Below are positions 21,901 to 35,300 of a stretch of 64,000 nt of DNA, in pieces. The DNA comes from Luidia sarsii (taxonomy: Eukaryota > Echinodermata > Asteroidea > Paxillosida > Luidiidae): assembly GCA_949987565.1 (NCBI GenBank), contig OX465109.1, positions 22,337,727-22,401,726 on the forward strand. Direction: 5' to 3'. How positions within the stretch are numbered: position 1 is the stretch's first letter; every line of letters begins with the position of its first letter. A program made the position numbers and the translations under genes. The notes under the pieces were generated by a model, which did no database searches, was not told the DNA's origin, and saw only the letters and a list, made by a program, of their open reading frames with translations.

Positions 21901-24900
21901 CGACGGACGACAGTTTCGATTGGAGGGTTGGCGTCACAGGAAATAATGGATGAAAGTTTGGTTTGGATGGTTGCTGTCACAGGATTCGACAGACGACAGT
22001 TTGGTTTGGAGGGTTGCCGTCGCAGGAGTCGACACACGACAGTTTGGTTTGGAGGGTTGTCCTCACAGGAGTCGACGGACGACAGTTTTGTTTGGAGGGT
22101 TGCCGTCGCAGGAGTCGACAGACGACAATTTCGTTTGGAGGATTGCCGTCGCAAGAGTAGACAGAAGGCAGTTTCGTTTAGAGGGTTGCCGTCGCAGGAG
22201 TCGACGAACGACAGTTTCGTTTGGAGGGATGCTGTCGCAGGAGTTGACGAACGACAGTTTTGTTTGGAGGGCTGTCGTCACTGGAATTAATGGACGGCAG
22301 TTTCGTTTGGAGGGTTGTCGTCACAGGACTCGATAGATGACAGTTTTGTTTGGAGGGTTGTCGTCAAAGGAGTTGATGGACGGCAGTTTCGTTTCGAGGA
22401 TTGTCGTTAAAGGAGTCGATGGACAACAGTTTCATTTGGAGGGTTGTCATCACAGGAGTCGATGGACAACAGTTTGGTTTGGAGGGTTGTCGTGAAAGGA
22501 GTCGATGGACGACAGTTTGGTTTCGAGGGTTGCCGTCGCAGGAGTCGACGGACGACAGTTTCGTTTGGAGGGTTGTTGTCACAGGAGTCAATGGATGAAA
22601 GTTTTGTTTGGAGGGTTCCCGTCACAGGAGTCGAGGGACGTCAGTTTTATTTGGAGGGTTGTCGTCACAGGAGTCGATGGACAACAGTTTGGTTTGGAGG
22701 GTTGTCCTCACAGGAGTCGACGGACGTCAGTTTCGTTTGGAGGGTTGTCGTCTCAGGAGTCGACGGACGACAGTTTCGTTTGGAAGGTTGGCGTCACACC
22801 AGTTCGAGGACGACAGTTTTGTTTGGAGGGTTGCCGTCACAGGAGTCGATGGAGGAAAGTTTGGTTTGGAGAGTTGCCGTCACAGGATTTAAAAGACAGC
22901 AGTTTGGTTTGGAGGGTTGCCGTCACAGGAGTCGATGGACATCAGTTTCGTTTGGAGGGTTGCCGTCACAGGAGTCGACGGACAACAGTTTTGTTTGGAG
23001 GGTTGCTGTCACAACAGTCGACGGACGACAGTTTGGTTTGGAGGGTTGTCGTCCCAGGAGTTGATGGACGACAGTTTCGTTTGGAGGGTTGTCGTCGCAG
23101 GAGTCGATGGACATCAGTTTGGTTTGGAGGGTTGTTGTCACAGGAGTCAAAGGACGTCAGTTTGGTTTGGAGTGTTGTCGTCACAGGAGTCGACAGATGA
23201 CAGGACGCAGGAGTCGACAGACGACAGTTTGGTTTGGAGGGTTGCCGTCCTAGGAGTCGACAGACGACAGTTTGGTTTAGAGGGTTGTCGTCACAGAAGT
23301 CGATGGACAACAGTTTGGTTTGGAGGGTTGTCGTCACAGGAGTCGACGGACGACAGTTTGGTTTGGAGGGTTGCCGTCACAGGAGTCGACAGACGACAGT
23401 TTGGTTTGGAGGGTTGTCGTCAGAGGAGTCGATGGACGACAGTTTGGTTGGAGGGTTGTCGTTACAGGAGTCAACGGACGACAGTTTCGTTTGGAGGGTT
23501 GGCATCACAGCAGTTGGTGGACGACAGTTTCGTTTGGAGGGCTGTCATCACAGGAGTCGACGGACGACAGTTTCGTTTGGAGGGTTGGCGTCACAGAAGT
23601 CGATGGACAACAGTTTGATTTGGAGGGTTGTCGTCACAGGAGTCGACGGACGACAATTTGGTTTAGAGGGTTGTCGTCAAAGGAGTCGACGGACGACAGT
23701 TTGGTTTGGAGGGTTGTCGTCAGAGGGGTCGATGGACGACAGTTTTGTTTGGAGGGTTGTCGTCGCAGGAGTTGACGGATGACAGTTTTGTTTGGAGGGT
23801 TGTCGTTACAGGAGTCGACGGACGACAGTTTCGATTGGAGGGTTGGCGTCACAGGAAATAATGGATGAAAGTTTGGTTTGGATGGTTGCTGTCACAGGAT
23901 TCGACAGACGACAGTTTGGTTTGGAGGGTTGCCGTCGCAGGAGTCGACACACGACAGTTTGGTTTGGAGGGTTGTCCTCACAGGAGTCGACGGACGACAG
24001 TTTTGTTTGGAGGGTTGCCGTCGCAGGAGTCGACAGACGACAATTTCGTTTGGAGGATTGCCGTCGCAAGAGTAGACAGAAGGCAGTTTCGTTTAGAGGG
24101 TTGCCGTCGCAGGAGTCGACGAACGACAGTTTCGTTTGGAGGGATGCTGTCGCAGGAGTTGACGAACGACAGTTTTGTTTGGAGGGCTGTCGTCACTGGA
24201 ATTAATGGACGGCAGTTTCGTTTGGAGGGTTGTCGTCACAGGACTCGATAGATGACAGTTTTGTTTGGAGGGTTGTCGTCAAAGGAGTTGATGGACGGCA
24301 GTTTCGTTTCGAGGATTGTCGTTAAAGGAGTCGATGGACAACAGTTTCATTTGGAGGGTTGTCATCACAGGAGTCGATGGACAACAGTTTGGTTTGGAGG
24401 GTTGTCGTAAAAGGAGTCGATGGACGACAGTTTGGTTTCGAGGGTTGCCGTCGCAGGAGTCGACGGACGACAGTTTCGTTTGGAGGGTTGTTGTCACAGG
24501 AGTCAATGGATGAAAGTTTTGTTTGGAGGGTTCCCGTCACAGGAGTCGAGGGACGTCAGTTTTATTTGGAGGGTTGTCGTCACAGGAGTCGATGGACAAC
24601 AGTTTGGTTTGGAGGGTTGTCCTCACAGGAGTCGACGGACGTCAGTTTCGTTTGGAGGGTTGTCGTCACAGGACTCGATAGATGACAGTTTTGTTTGGAG
24701 GGTTGTCGTCAAAGGAATTGATGGACGGCAGTTTCGTTTCGAGGATTGTCGTTAAAGGAGTCGATGGACAACAGTTTCATTTGGAGGGTTGTCATCACAG
24801 GAGTCGATGGACAACAGTTTGGTTTGGAGGGTTGTCGTAAAAGGAGTCGATGGACGACAGTTTGGTTTCGAGGGTTGCCGTCGCAGGAGTCGACGGACGA

Positions 24901-27900
24901 CAGTTTCGTTTGGAGGGTTGTTGTCACAGGAGTCAATGGATGAAAGTTTTGTTTGGAGGGTTCCCGTCACAGGAGTCGAGGGACGTCAGTTTTATTTGGA
25001 GGGTTGTCGTCACAGGAGTCGATGGACAACAGTTTGGTTTGGAGGGTTGTCCTCACAGGAGTCGACGGACGTCAGTTTCGTTTGGAGGGTTGTCGTCTCA
25101 GGAGTCGACGGACGACAGTTTCGTTTGGAAGGTTGGCGTCACACCAGTTCGAGGACGACAGTTTTGTTTGGAGGGTTGCCGTCACAGGAGTCGATGGAGG
25201 AAAGTTTGGTTTGGAGGGTTGCCGTCACAGGATTTAAAAGACAGCAGTTTGGTTTGGAGGGTTGCCGTCACAGGAGTCGATGGACATCAGTTTCGTTTGG
25301 AGGGTTGCCGTCACAGGAGTCGACGGACGACAGTTTTGTTTGGAGGGTTGCTGTCACAACAGTCGACGGACGACAGTTTTGTATGGAGAGTTTCCGTCGT
25401 AGAAGTCGACAGACGGCAGTTTCCTTTGGAGGATTGCCGTCGCAGGAGTCGATGGACCACAGTTTCGTTTGGAGGGTTTCTGTCGTAGGAGTCGATGAAT
25501 GACAGTTTCGTTTGGAAGGGTTGTCGTCACAGGAGTCGATTGACGACAGTTTCGTTTGGAGGGTTGTCGTCACAGGAGTCGATGGACATCAGTTTGGTTT
25601 TCAGGGTTGTCGTCACAGGGGTTGATGGACATCAATTTGGTTTGGAGGGTTGTCGTCACAGGACTCGATTGACGACAGTTTGGTTTGGCGGGTCGCAGTC
25701 ACAGGAGTCGACAGACGACAGTTTGGTTTGGAGGGTTGCTGTCCCAGGAGTCGACAGACGACAGTTTGGTTTGGAGGGTTGTCGTCAGAAGAGTCGACAG
25801 ACGACAGTTTGGTTTGGAGGGTTGTCGTCAGAGGAGTCGATGGACATCAGATTGGTTTGGAGGGTTGCCATCGCAGGAGTCGACAGACGACAATTTGGTT
25901 TAGAGGGTTGTCGTCAAAGGAGTCGACGGACGACAGTTTGGTTTGGAGGGTTGCCGTCACAGGAGTCGACAGACGACAGTTTGGTTTGGAGGGTTGTCGT
26001 CAGAGGAGTCGATGGACGACAGTTTGGTTGGAGGGTTGTCGTCTCAGGAGTTGACGGATGACAGTTTTGTTTGGAGGGTTGTCGTTACAGGAGTCGACGG
26101 ACGACAGTTTCATTTGGAGGGTTGGCGTCACAGCAGTTGGAGGACGACAGTTTCGTTTGGAGGGTTGTCATCACAGGAGTCGACGGACGACAGTTTGGTT
26201 TGGAGGGTTACTGTCACAGGAGACGATGAACGACAGTTTCGTTTGGAGGGTTGCCGTCACAGGAGTCGACAGACGACAGTTTGGTTCGGAGGGTTGTCGT
26301 CCCAGGAGTTGATGGACGACAGTTTCGTTTGGAGGGTTGTCGTCGCAGGAGTCGATGGACATCAGTTTGGTTTGGAGGGTTGTTGTCACAGGAGTCAAAG
26401 GACGTCAGTTTGGTTTGGAGTGTTGTCGTCACAGGAGTCGACAGACGACAGGACGCAGGAGTCGACAGACGACAGTTTGGTTTGGAGGGTTGCCGTCCTA
26501 GGAGTCGACAAACGACAGTTTGGTTTAGAGGGTTGTCGTCACAGGAGTCGATGGACAACAGTTTGGTTTGGAGGGTTGTCGTCACAGGAGTCGACGGACG
26601 ACAGTTTGGTTTGGAGGGTTGCCGTCACAGGAGTCGACAGACGACAGTTTGGTTTGGAGGGTTGTCGTCAGAGGAGTCGATGGACGACAGTTTGGTTGGA
26701 GGGTTGTCGTTACAGGAGTCAACGGACGACAGTTTCGTTTGGAGGGTTGGCATCACAGCAGTTGGTGGACGACAGTTTCGTTTGGAGGGCTGTCATCACA
26801 GGAGTCGACGGACGACAGTTTCGTTTGGAGGGTTGGCGTCACAGAAGTCGATGGACAACAGTTTGATTTGGAGGGTTGTCGTCACAGGAGTCGACGGACG
26901 ACAATTTGGTTAAGAAGGTTGTCGTCAAAGGAGTCGACGGACGACAGTTTGGTTTGGAGGGTTGTCGTCAGAGGGGTCGATGGACGACAGTTTTGTTTGG
27001 AGGGTTGTCGTCGCAGGAGTTGACGGATGACAGTTTTGTTTGGAGGGTTGTCGTTACAGGAGTCGACGGACGACAGTTTCGATTGGAGGGTTGGCGTCAC
27101 AGGAAATAATGGATGAAAGTTTGGTTTGGATGGTTGCTGTCACAGGATTCGACAGACGACAGTTTGGTTTGGAGGGTTGCCGTCGCAGGAGTCGACACAC
27201 GACAGTTTGGTTTGGAGGGTTGTCCTCACAGGAGTCGACGGACGACAGTTTTGTTTGGAGGGTTGCCGTCGCAGGAGTCGACAGACGACAATTTCGTTTG
27301 GAGGATTGCCGTCGCAAGAGTAGACAGAAGGCAGTTTCGTTTAGAGGGTTGCCGTCGCAGGAGTCGACGAACGACAGTTTCGTTTGGAGGGATGCTGTCG
27401 CAGGAGTTGACGAACGACAGTTTTGTTTGGAGGGCTGTCGTCACTGGAATTAATGGACGGCAGTTTCGTTTGGAGGGTTGTCGTCACAGGACTCGATAGA
27501 TGACAGTTTTGTTTGGAGGGTTGTCGTCAAAGGAGTTGATGGACGGCAGTTTCGTTTCGAGGATTGTCGTTAAAGGAGTCGATGGACAACAGTTTCATTT
27601 GGAGGGTTGTCATCACAGGAGTCGATGGACAACAGTTTGGTTTGGAGGGTTGTCGTAAAAGGAGTCGATGGATGACAGTTTGGTTTCGAGGGTTGCCGTC
27701 GCAGGAGTCGACGGACGACAGTTTCGTTTGGAGGGTTGTTGTCACAGGAGTCAATGGATGAAAGTTTTGTTTGGAGGGTTCCCGTCACAGGAGTCGAGGG
27801 ACGTCAGTTTTATTTGGAGGGTTGTCGTCACAGGAGTCGATGGACAACAGTTTGGTTTGGAGGGTTGTCCTCACAGGAGTCGACGGACGTCAGTTTCGTT

Positions 27901-30900
27901 TGGAGGGTTGTCGTCTCAGGAGTCGACGGACGACAGTTTCGTTTGGAAGGTTGGCGTCACACCAGTTCGAGGACGACAGTTTTGTTTCGAGGGTTGCCGT
28001 CACAGGAGTCGATGGAGGAAAGTTTGGTTTGGAGGGTTGCCGTCACAGGATTTAAAAGACAGCAGTTTGGTTTGGAGGGTTGCCGTCACAGGAGTCGATG
28101 GACATCAGTTTCGTTTGGAGGGTTGCCGTCACAGGAGTCGACGGACGACAGTTTTGTTTGGAGGGTTGCTGTCACAACAGTCGACGGACGACAGTTTGGT
28201 TTGGAGGGTTGTCGTCCCAGGAGTTGATGGACGACAGTTTCGTTTGGAGGGTTGTCATCGCAGGAGTCGATGGACATCAGTTTGGTTTGGAGGGTTGTTG
28301 TCACAGGAGTCAAAGGACGTCAGTTTGGTTTGGAGTGTTGTCGTCACAGGAGTCGACAGATGACAGGACGCAGGAGTCGACAGACAACAGTTTGGTTTGG
28401 AGGGTTGCCGTCCTAGGAGTCGACAGACGACAGTTTGGTTTAGAGGGTTGTCGTCACAGAAGTCGATGGACAACAGTTTGGTTTGGAGGGTTGTCGTCAC
28501 AGGAGTCGACGGACGACAGTTTGGTTTGGAGGGTTGCCGTCACAGGAGTCGACAGACGACAGTTTGGTTTGGAGGGTTGTCGTCAGAGGAGTCGATGGAC
28601 GACAGTTTGGTTGGAGGGTTGTCGTTACAGGAGTCAACGGACGACAGTTTCGTTTGGAGGGTTGGCATCACAGCAGTTGGTGGACGACAGTTTCGTTTGG
28701 AGGGCTGTCATCACAGGAGTCGACGGACGACAGTTTCGTTTGGAGGGTTGGCGTCACAGAAGTTGATGGACAACAGTTTGATTTGGAGGGTTGTCGTCAC
28801 AGGAGTCGACGGACGACAGTTTTGTTTGGAGGGTTGTCGTCGCAGGAGTTGACGGATGACAGTTTTGTTTGGAGGGTTGTCGTTACAGGAGTCGACGGAC
28901 GACAGTTTCGATTGGAGGGTTGGCGTCACAGGAAATAATGGATGAAAGTTTGGTTTGGATGGTTGCTGTCACAGGATTCGACAGACGACAGTTTGGTTTG
29001 GAGGGTTGCCGTCGCAGGAGTCGACACACGACAGTTTGGTTTGGAGGGTTGTCGTCACAGGAGTCGACGGACGACAGTTTTGTTTGGAGGGTTGCCGTCG
29101 CAGGAGTCGACAGACGACAATTTCGTTTGGAGGATTGCCGTCGCAAGAGTAGACAGAAGGCAGTTTCGTTTAGAGGGTTGCCGTCGCAGGAGTCGACGAA
29201 CGACAGTTTCGTTTGGAGGGATGCTGTCGCAGGAGTTGACGAACGACAGTTTTGTTTGGAGGGCTGTCGTCACTGGAATTAATGGACGGCAGTTTCGTTT
29301 GGAGGGTTGTCGTCACAGGACTCGATAGATGACAGTTTTGTTTGGAGGGTTGTCGTCAAAGGAGTTGATGGACGGCAGTTTCGTTTCGAGGATTGTCGTT
29401 AAAGGAGTCGATGGACAACAGTTTCATTTGGAGGGTTGTCATCACAGGAGTCGATGGACAACAGTTTGGTTTGGAGGGTTGTCGTAAAAGGAGTCGATGG
29501 ACGACAGTTTGGTTTCGAGGGTTGCCGTCGCAGGAGTCGACGGACGACAGTTTCGTTTGGAGGGTTGTTGTCACAGGAGTCAATGGATGAAAGTTTTGTT
29601 TGGAGGGTTCCCGTCACAGGAGTCGAGGGACGTCAGTTTTATTTGGAGGGTTGTCGTCACAGGAGTCGATGGACAACAGTTTGGTTTGGAGGGTTGTCCT
29701 CACAGGAGTCGACGGACGTCAGTTTCGTTTGGAGGGTTGTCGTCTCAGGAGTCGACGGACGACAGTTTCGTTTGGAAGGTTGGCGTCACACCAGTTCGAG
29801 GACGACAGTTTTGTTTGGAGGGTTGCCGTCACAGGAGTCGATGGAGGAAAGTTTGGTTTGGAGGGTTGCCGTCACAGGATTTAAAAGACAGCAGTTTGGT
29901 TTGGAGGGTTGCCGTCACAGGAGTCGATGGACATCAGTTTCGTTTGGAGGGTTGCCGTCACAGGAGTCGACGGACGACAGTTTTGTTTGGAGGGTTGCTG
30001 TCACAACAGTCGACGGACGACAGTTTTGTATGGAGAGTTTCCGTCGTAGAAGTCGACAGACGGCAGTTTCCTTTGGAGGATTGCCGTCGCAGGAGTCGAT
30101 GGACCACAGTTTTGTTTGGAGGGTTTCTGTCGTAGGAGTCGATGAATGACAGTTTCGTTTGGAAGGGTTGTCGTCACAGGAGTCGATTGACGACAGTTTC
30201 GTTTGGAGGGTTGTCGTCACAGGAGTCGATGGACATCAGTTTGGTTTTCAGGGTTGTCGTCACAGGGGTTGATGGACATCAATTTGGTTTGGAGGGTTGT
30301 CGTCACAGGACTCGATTGACGACAGTTTGGTTTGGCGGGTCGCAGTCACAGGAGTCGACAGACGACAGTTTGGTTTGGAGGGTTGCTGTCCCAGGAGTCG
30401 ACAGACGACAGTTTGGTTTGGAGGGTTGTCGTCAGAAGAGTCGACAGACGACAGTTTGGTTTGGAGGGTTGTCGTCAGAGGAGTCGATGGACATCAGATT
30501 GGTTTGGAGGGTTGCCATCGCAGGAGTCGACAGACGACAATTTGGTTTAGAGGGTTGTCGTCAAAGGAGTCGACGGACGACAGTTTGGTTTGGAGGGTTG
30601 CCGTCACAGGAGTCGACAGACGACAGTTTGGTTTGGAGGGTTGTCGTCAGAGGAGTCGATGGACGACAGTTTGGTTGGAGGGTTGTCGTCTCAGGAGTTG
30701 ACGGATGACAGTTTTGTTTGGAGGGTTGTCGTTACAGGAGTCGACGGACGACAGTTTCATTTGGAGGGTTGGCGTCACAGCAGTTGGAGGACGACAGTTT
30801 CGTTTGGAGGGTTGTCATCACAGGAGTCGACGGACGACAGTTTGGTTTGGAGGGTTACTGTCACAGGAGACGATGAACGACAGTTTCGTTTGGAGGGTTG

Positions 30901-32269
30901 CCGTCACAGGAGTCGACAGACGACAGTTTGGTTCGGAGGGTTGTCGTCCCAGGAGTTGATGGACGACAGTTTCGTTTGGAGGGTTGTCGTCGCAGGAGTC
31001 GATGGACATCAGTTTGGTTTGGAGGGTTGTTGTCACAGGAGTCAAAGGACGTCAGTTTGGTTTGGAGTGTTGTCGTCACAGGAGTCGACAGACGACAGGA
31101 CGCAGGAGTCGACAGACGACAGTTTGGTTTGGAGGGTTGCCGTCCTAGGAGTCGACAGACGACAGTTTGGTTTAGAGGGTTGTCGTCACAGGAGTCGATG
31201 GACAACAGTTTGGTTTGGAGGGTTGTCGTCACAGGAGTCGACGGACGACAGTTTGGTTTGGAGGGTTGCCGTCACAGGAGTCGACAGACGACAGTTTGGT
31301 TTGGAGGGTTGTCGTCAGAGGAGTCGATGGACGACAGTTTGGTTGGAGGGTTGTCGTTACAGGAGTCAACGGACGACAGTTTCGTTTGGAGGGTTGGCAT
31401 CACAGCAGTTGGTGGACGACAGTTTCGTTTGGAGGGCTGTCATCACAGGAGTCGACGGACGACAGTTTCGTTTGGAGGGTTGGCGTCACAGAAGTCGATG
31501 GACAACAGTTTGATTTGGAGGGTTGTCGTCACAGGAGTCGACGGACGACAATTTGGTTTAGAGGGTTGTCGTCACAGGAGTCGACGGACGACAGTTTTGT
31601 TTGGAGGGTTGCTGTCACAACAGTCGACGGACGACAGTTTTGTATGGAGAGTTTCCGTCGTAGAAGTCGACAGACGGCAGTTTCTTTTGGAGGATTGCCG
31701 TCGCAGGAGTCGATGGACCACAGTTTCGTTTGGAGGGTTTCTGTCGTAGGAGTCGATGAATGACAGTTTCGTTTGGAAGGGTTGTCGTCACAGGAGTCGA
31801 TTGACGACAGTTTCGTTTGGAGGGTTGTTGTCACAGGAGTCGATGGACATCAGTTTGGTTTTCAGGGTTGTCGTCACAGGGGTTGATGGACATCAATTTG
31901 GTTTGGAGGGTTGTCGTCACAGGACTCGATTGACGACAGTTTGGTTTGGCGGGTCGCAGTCACAGGAGTCGACAGACGACAGTTTGGTTTGGAGGGTTGC
32001 TGTCCCAGGAGTCGACAGACGACAGTTTGGTTTGGAGGGTTGTCGTCAGAGGAGTCGATGGACGACAGTTTGGTTGGAGGGTTGTCGTCTCAGGAGTTGA
32101 CGGATGACAGTTTTGTTTGGAGGGTTGTCGTTAGAGGAGTCGACGGACATCAGATTGGTTTGGAGGGTTGCCGTCGCAGGAGTCGACAGACGACAGTTTG
32201 GTTTGGAGGGTTGTCGTCAGAGGAGTCGATGGACGACAGTTTGGTTGGAGGGTTGTCGTCTCAGGAGTT
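18923..32269. repeat. Array block A: modular superunit of about 4.65-5.2 kb
   Basis: Marker units recur in a fixed order of four modules, here called f, e, cd and b. Starts of the same marker fall at 19503, 22364, 24279, 24709, 27527 and 29356, giving spacings 2861, 1915, 430, 2818 and 1829. The 2.8-kb units carry module e; the 1.8-1.9-kb units lack it. Long and short units alternate, making superunits of 4776 and 4647 bases. Spacings leave a remainder of 23 bases from multiples of 43 because each cycle contains one unit cut by about 20 bases (for example around 21285-21300). The 430-base step is exactly ten units. The last superunit breaks down after about 31560. Confidence 0.88.
24240..25099. 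repeat. 430-bp tandem duplication of ten units inside block A
   Basis: The segment at about 24240-24669 is repeated directly at about 24670-25099, essentially identical, with GGAGTTG versus GGAATTG near 24717 as a visible difference. It is absent at the equivalent places near 22.3, 27.5 and 29.4 kb, so it is a recent private event. Confidence 0.85.
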
Positions 32270-32382
32270 GACGGATGACAGTTTTGTTTGGAGGGTTGTC
32301 GTTAGAGGAGTCGACGGACATCAGATTGGTTTGGAGGGTTGCCGTCGCAGGAGTCGACAGACGACAGTTTGGTTTGGAGGGT
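32041..32382. repeat. 171-bp tandem duplication at the A/B boundary
   Basis: A four-unit segment starting TGTCGTCAGAGGAGTCGATG at 32041 is repeated with a 171-base offset (32212). The length is 4 x 43 minus 1, because one unit reads GTTTGGTTGGAGG with one T missing. It marks the transition from block A to block B patterns. Confidence 0.85.
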
Positions 32383-35300
32383 TGTCGTCACAGGAGTCGA
32401 CGGACGACAGTTTCGTTTGGAGGGTTCGCGTCACAGGAAATAATGGATGACAGTTTGGTTTGGATGGTTGCTGTCACAGAATTCGACAGACGACAGTTTG
32501 GTTTGGAGGGTTGCTGTCAAAGAAGTCGACGGACATCAGTTTGGTTTTGAAGGTTGGCATCACAGGAGTCGACGGACGACAGTTTCGTCTGGAGGGTTGT
32601 CATCACAGGAGTCGATGGACGTCAGTTTGGTTTGGAGGGTTGTCGTCACAGGAGTCGGTGGACGACAGTTTGGTTTGGAGGGTTGCCGTCACAGGAGTCG
32701 ACAGACGACAGTTTTTTGTACAGGGTTGCCGTCACAGGAGTTGACAGAAGGCAGTTTTGTTTAGAGGGTAGCCGTCACAGGAGTCGATGGACGACAGTTT
32801 CGTTTGGAGGTTTACTGACGCAGGAGAAGACAGACGACAGTTTCGTTTGGAGGGTTGTCATAGCAGGACTCGATGGACGACAGTTTGGTTTGGAAGGTTG
32901 TCGTCACAGGAGTCGACGGACGACAGTTTGGTTTGGAGGGTTGTCGTCACAGGAGTCGACGGACGACAGTTTGGTTTGGAGGGTTGCCGTCGCAGGACTC
33001 GAGGACGACAGTTTGGTTTCGAGGGTTGTCGTCAAAGGAGTCGATGGACGTCAGTTTGGTTTGGAGGGTTGCCGTCACAGAAGTCGATGGACGGCAGTTT
33101 CGTTTAGAGGGTTGCCATCGCAGGACTCGATGGACGACAGTTTGGTTTGGAGGGTTGTCGTCAAAGGAGTCGATTGACGTCAGTTTAGTTTGGAGGGTTA
33201 ACGTCACAGGAGTCAAAGGACGTCAGTTTGGTTTGGAGTGCTGTCGTCACAGGATTCGACAGACGACAGTTTGGTTTGGAGGGTTGCCGTCCCAGGAGTC
33301 GACAGACGAAATTTTGGTTCAGAGGGTTGTCGTCACAGAAGTCGATGGACAACAGTTTGGTTTGGAGGGTTGCCGTCACAGGAGTCAACGGATTACAATT
33401 CGGTTTAGAGGGTTGTCATCAAAGGAGTCTACGGACGACAGTTTGGTTTGGAGGGTTGCCGTCACAGGAGTCGACAGACAACAGTTTGGTTTGGAGGGTT
33501 GTCGTCAGAGGAGTCGATGGACGACAGTTTGGTTGGAGGGTTGTCGTCTCAGGAGTTGACGGATGACAGTTTTGTTTGGAGGATTGTCGTTAGAGGAGTC
33601 GACGGACATCAGATTGGTTTGGAGGGTTGCCGTCGCAGGAGTCGACAGACGACAGTTTGGTTTGGAGGGTTGTCGTCACAGGAGTCGACGGACGACAGTT
33701 TCGTTTGGAGGGTTCGCGTCACAGGAAATAATGGATGACAGTTTGGTTTGGATGGTTGCTGTCACAGAATTCGACAGACGACAGTTTGGTTTGGAGGGTT
33801 GCTGTCAAAGAAGTCGACGGACATCAGTTTGGTTTTGAAGGTTGGCATCACAGGAGTCGACGGACGACAGTTTCGTCTGGAGGGTTGTCATCACAGGAGT
33901 CGATGGACGTCAGTTTGGTTTGGAGGGTTGTCGTCACAGGAGTCGGTGGACGACAGTTTGGTTTGGAGGGTTGCCGTCACAGGAGTCGACAGACGACAGT
34001 TTCTTGTACAGGGTTGCCGTCACAGGAGTTGACAGACGACAGTTGGTTTGGATGGTTGCTGTCACAGGATTCGACAGACAACAGTTTGGTTTGGAGGGTT
34101 GCCGTCTCAGGAGTCGACAGACGACAGTTTGGTTTGGAGGGTTGTTGTCACAGAAGTCGATGGATGTCTGTTTGGTTTGGAGGGTTATCATCACAGGAGT
34201 TGATGGACATCAGTTTGGATTGGAGGGTTGTCGTCAAAGGAGTCGATTGACGTCAGTTTGGTTTGGAGGGTTGTCGTCACAGGAGTCAAAGGACGTCAGT
34301 TTGGTTTGGAGTGTTGTCGTCACAGGAGTCGACAGACGACAGTTTGGTTTGGAGTGTTGTCGTCACAGGAGTCGACAGATGACAGTTTGGTTTGGAGGGT
34401 TGCCGTCCCAGGAGTCGACAGACGAAATTTTGGTTCAGAGGGTTGTCGTCACAGAAGTCGATGGACAACAGTTTGGTTTGGAGGGTTGCCGTCACAGGAG
34501 TCGACGGATTACAATTCGGTTTAGAGGGTTGTCATCAAAGGAGTCTACGGACGACAGTTTGGTTTGGAGGGTTGCCGTCACAGGAGTCGACAGACAACAG
34601 TTTGGTTTGGAGGGTTGTCGTCAGAGGAGTCGATGGACGACAGTTTGGTTGGAGGGTTGTCGTCTCAGGAGTTGACGGATGACAGTTTTGTTTGGAGGGT
34701 TGTCGTTAGAGGAGTCGACGGACATCAGATTGGTTTGGAGGGTTGCCGTCGCAGGAGTCGACAGACGACAGTTTGGTTTGGAGGGTTGTCGTCACAGGAG
34801 TCGACGGAAGACAGTTTCGTTTGGAGGGTTCGCGTCACAGGAAATAATGGATGACAGTTTGGTTTGGATGGTTGCTGTCACAGAATTCGACAGACGACAG
34901 TTTGGTTTGGAGGGTTGCTGTCAAAGAAGTCGACGGACATCAGTTTGGTTTTGAAGGTTGGCATCACAGGAGTCGACGGACGACAGTTTCGTCTGGAGGG
35001 TTGTCATCACAGGAGTCGATGGACGTCAGTTTGGTTTGGAGGGTTGTCGTCACAGGAGTCGGTGGACGACAGTTTGGTTTGGAGGGTTGCCGTCACAGGA
35101 GTCGACAGACGACAGTTTTTTGTACAGGGTTGCCGTCACAGGAGTTGACAGAAGGCAGTTTTGTTTAGAGGGTAGCCGTCACAGGAGTCGATGGACGACA
35201 GTTTCGTTTGGATGTTTACTGACGCAGGAGAAGACAGACGACAGTTTCGTTTGGAGGGTTGCCATAGCAGGACTCGATGGACGACAGTTTGGTTTGGAAG

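Noticed and set aside
32041..32382. 171-bp periodicity resembling alpha satellite length
   Set aside because: It is four 43-bp units less one base and has no alpha-satellite sequence; the length match is coincidence.
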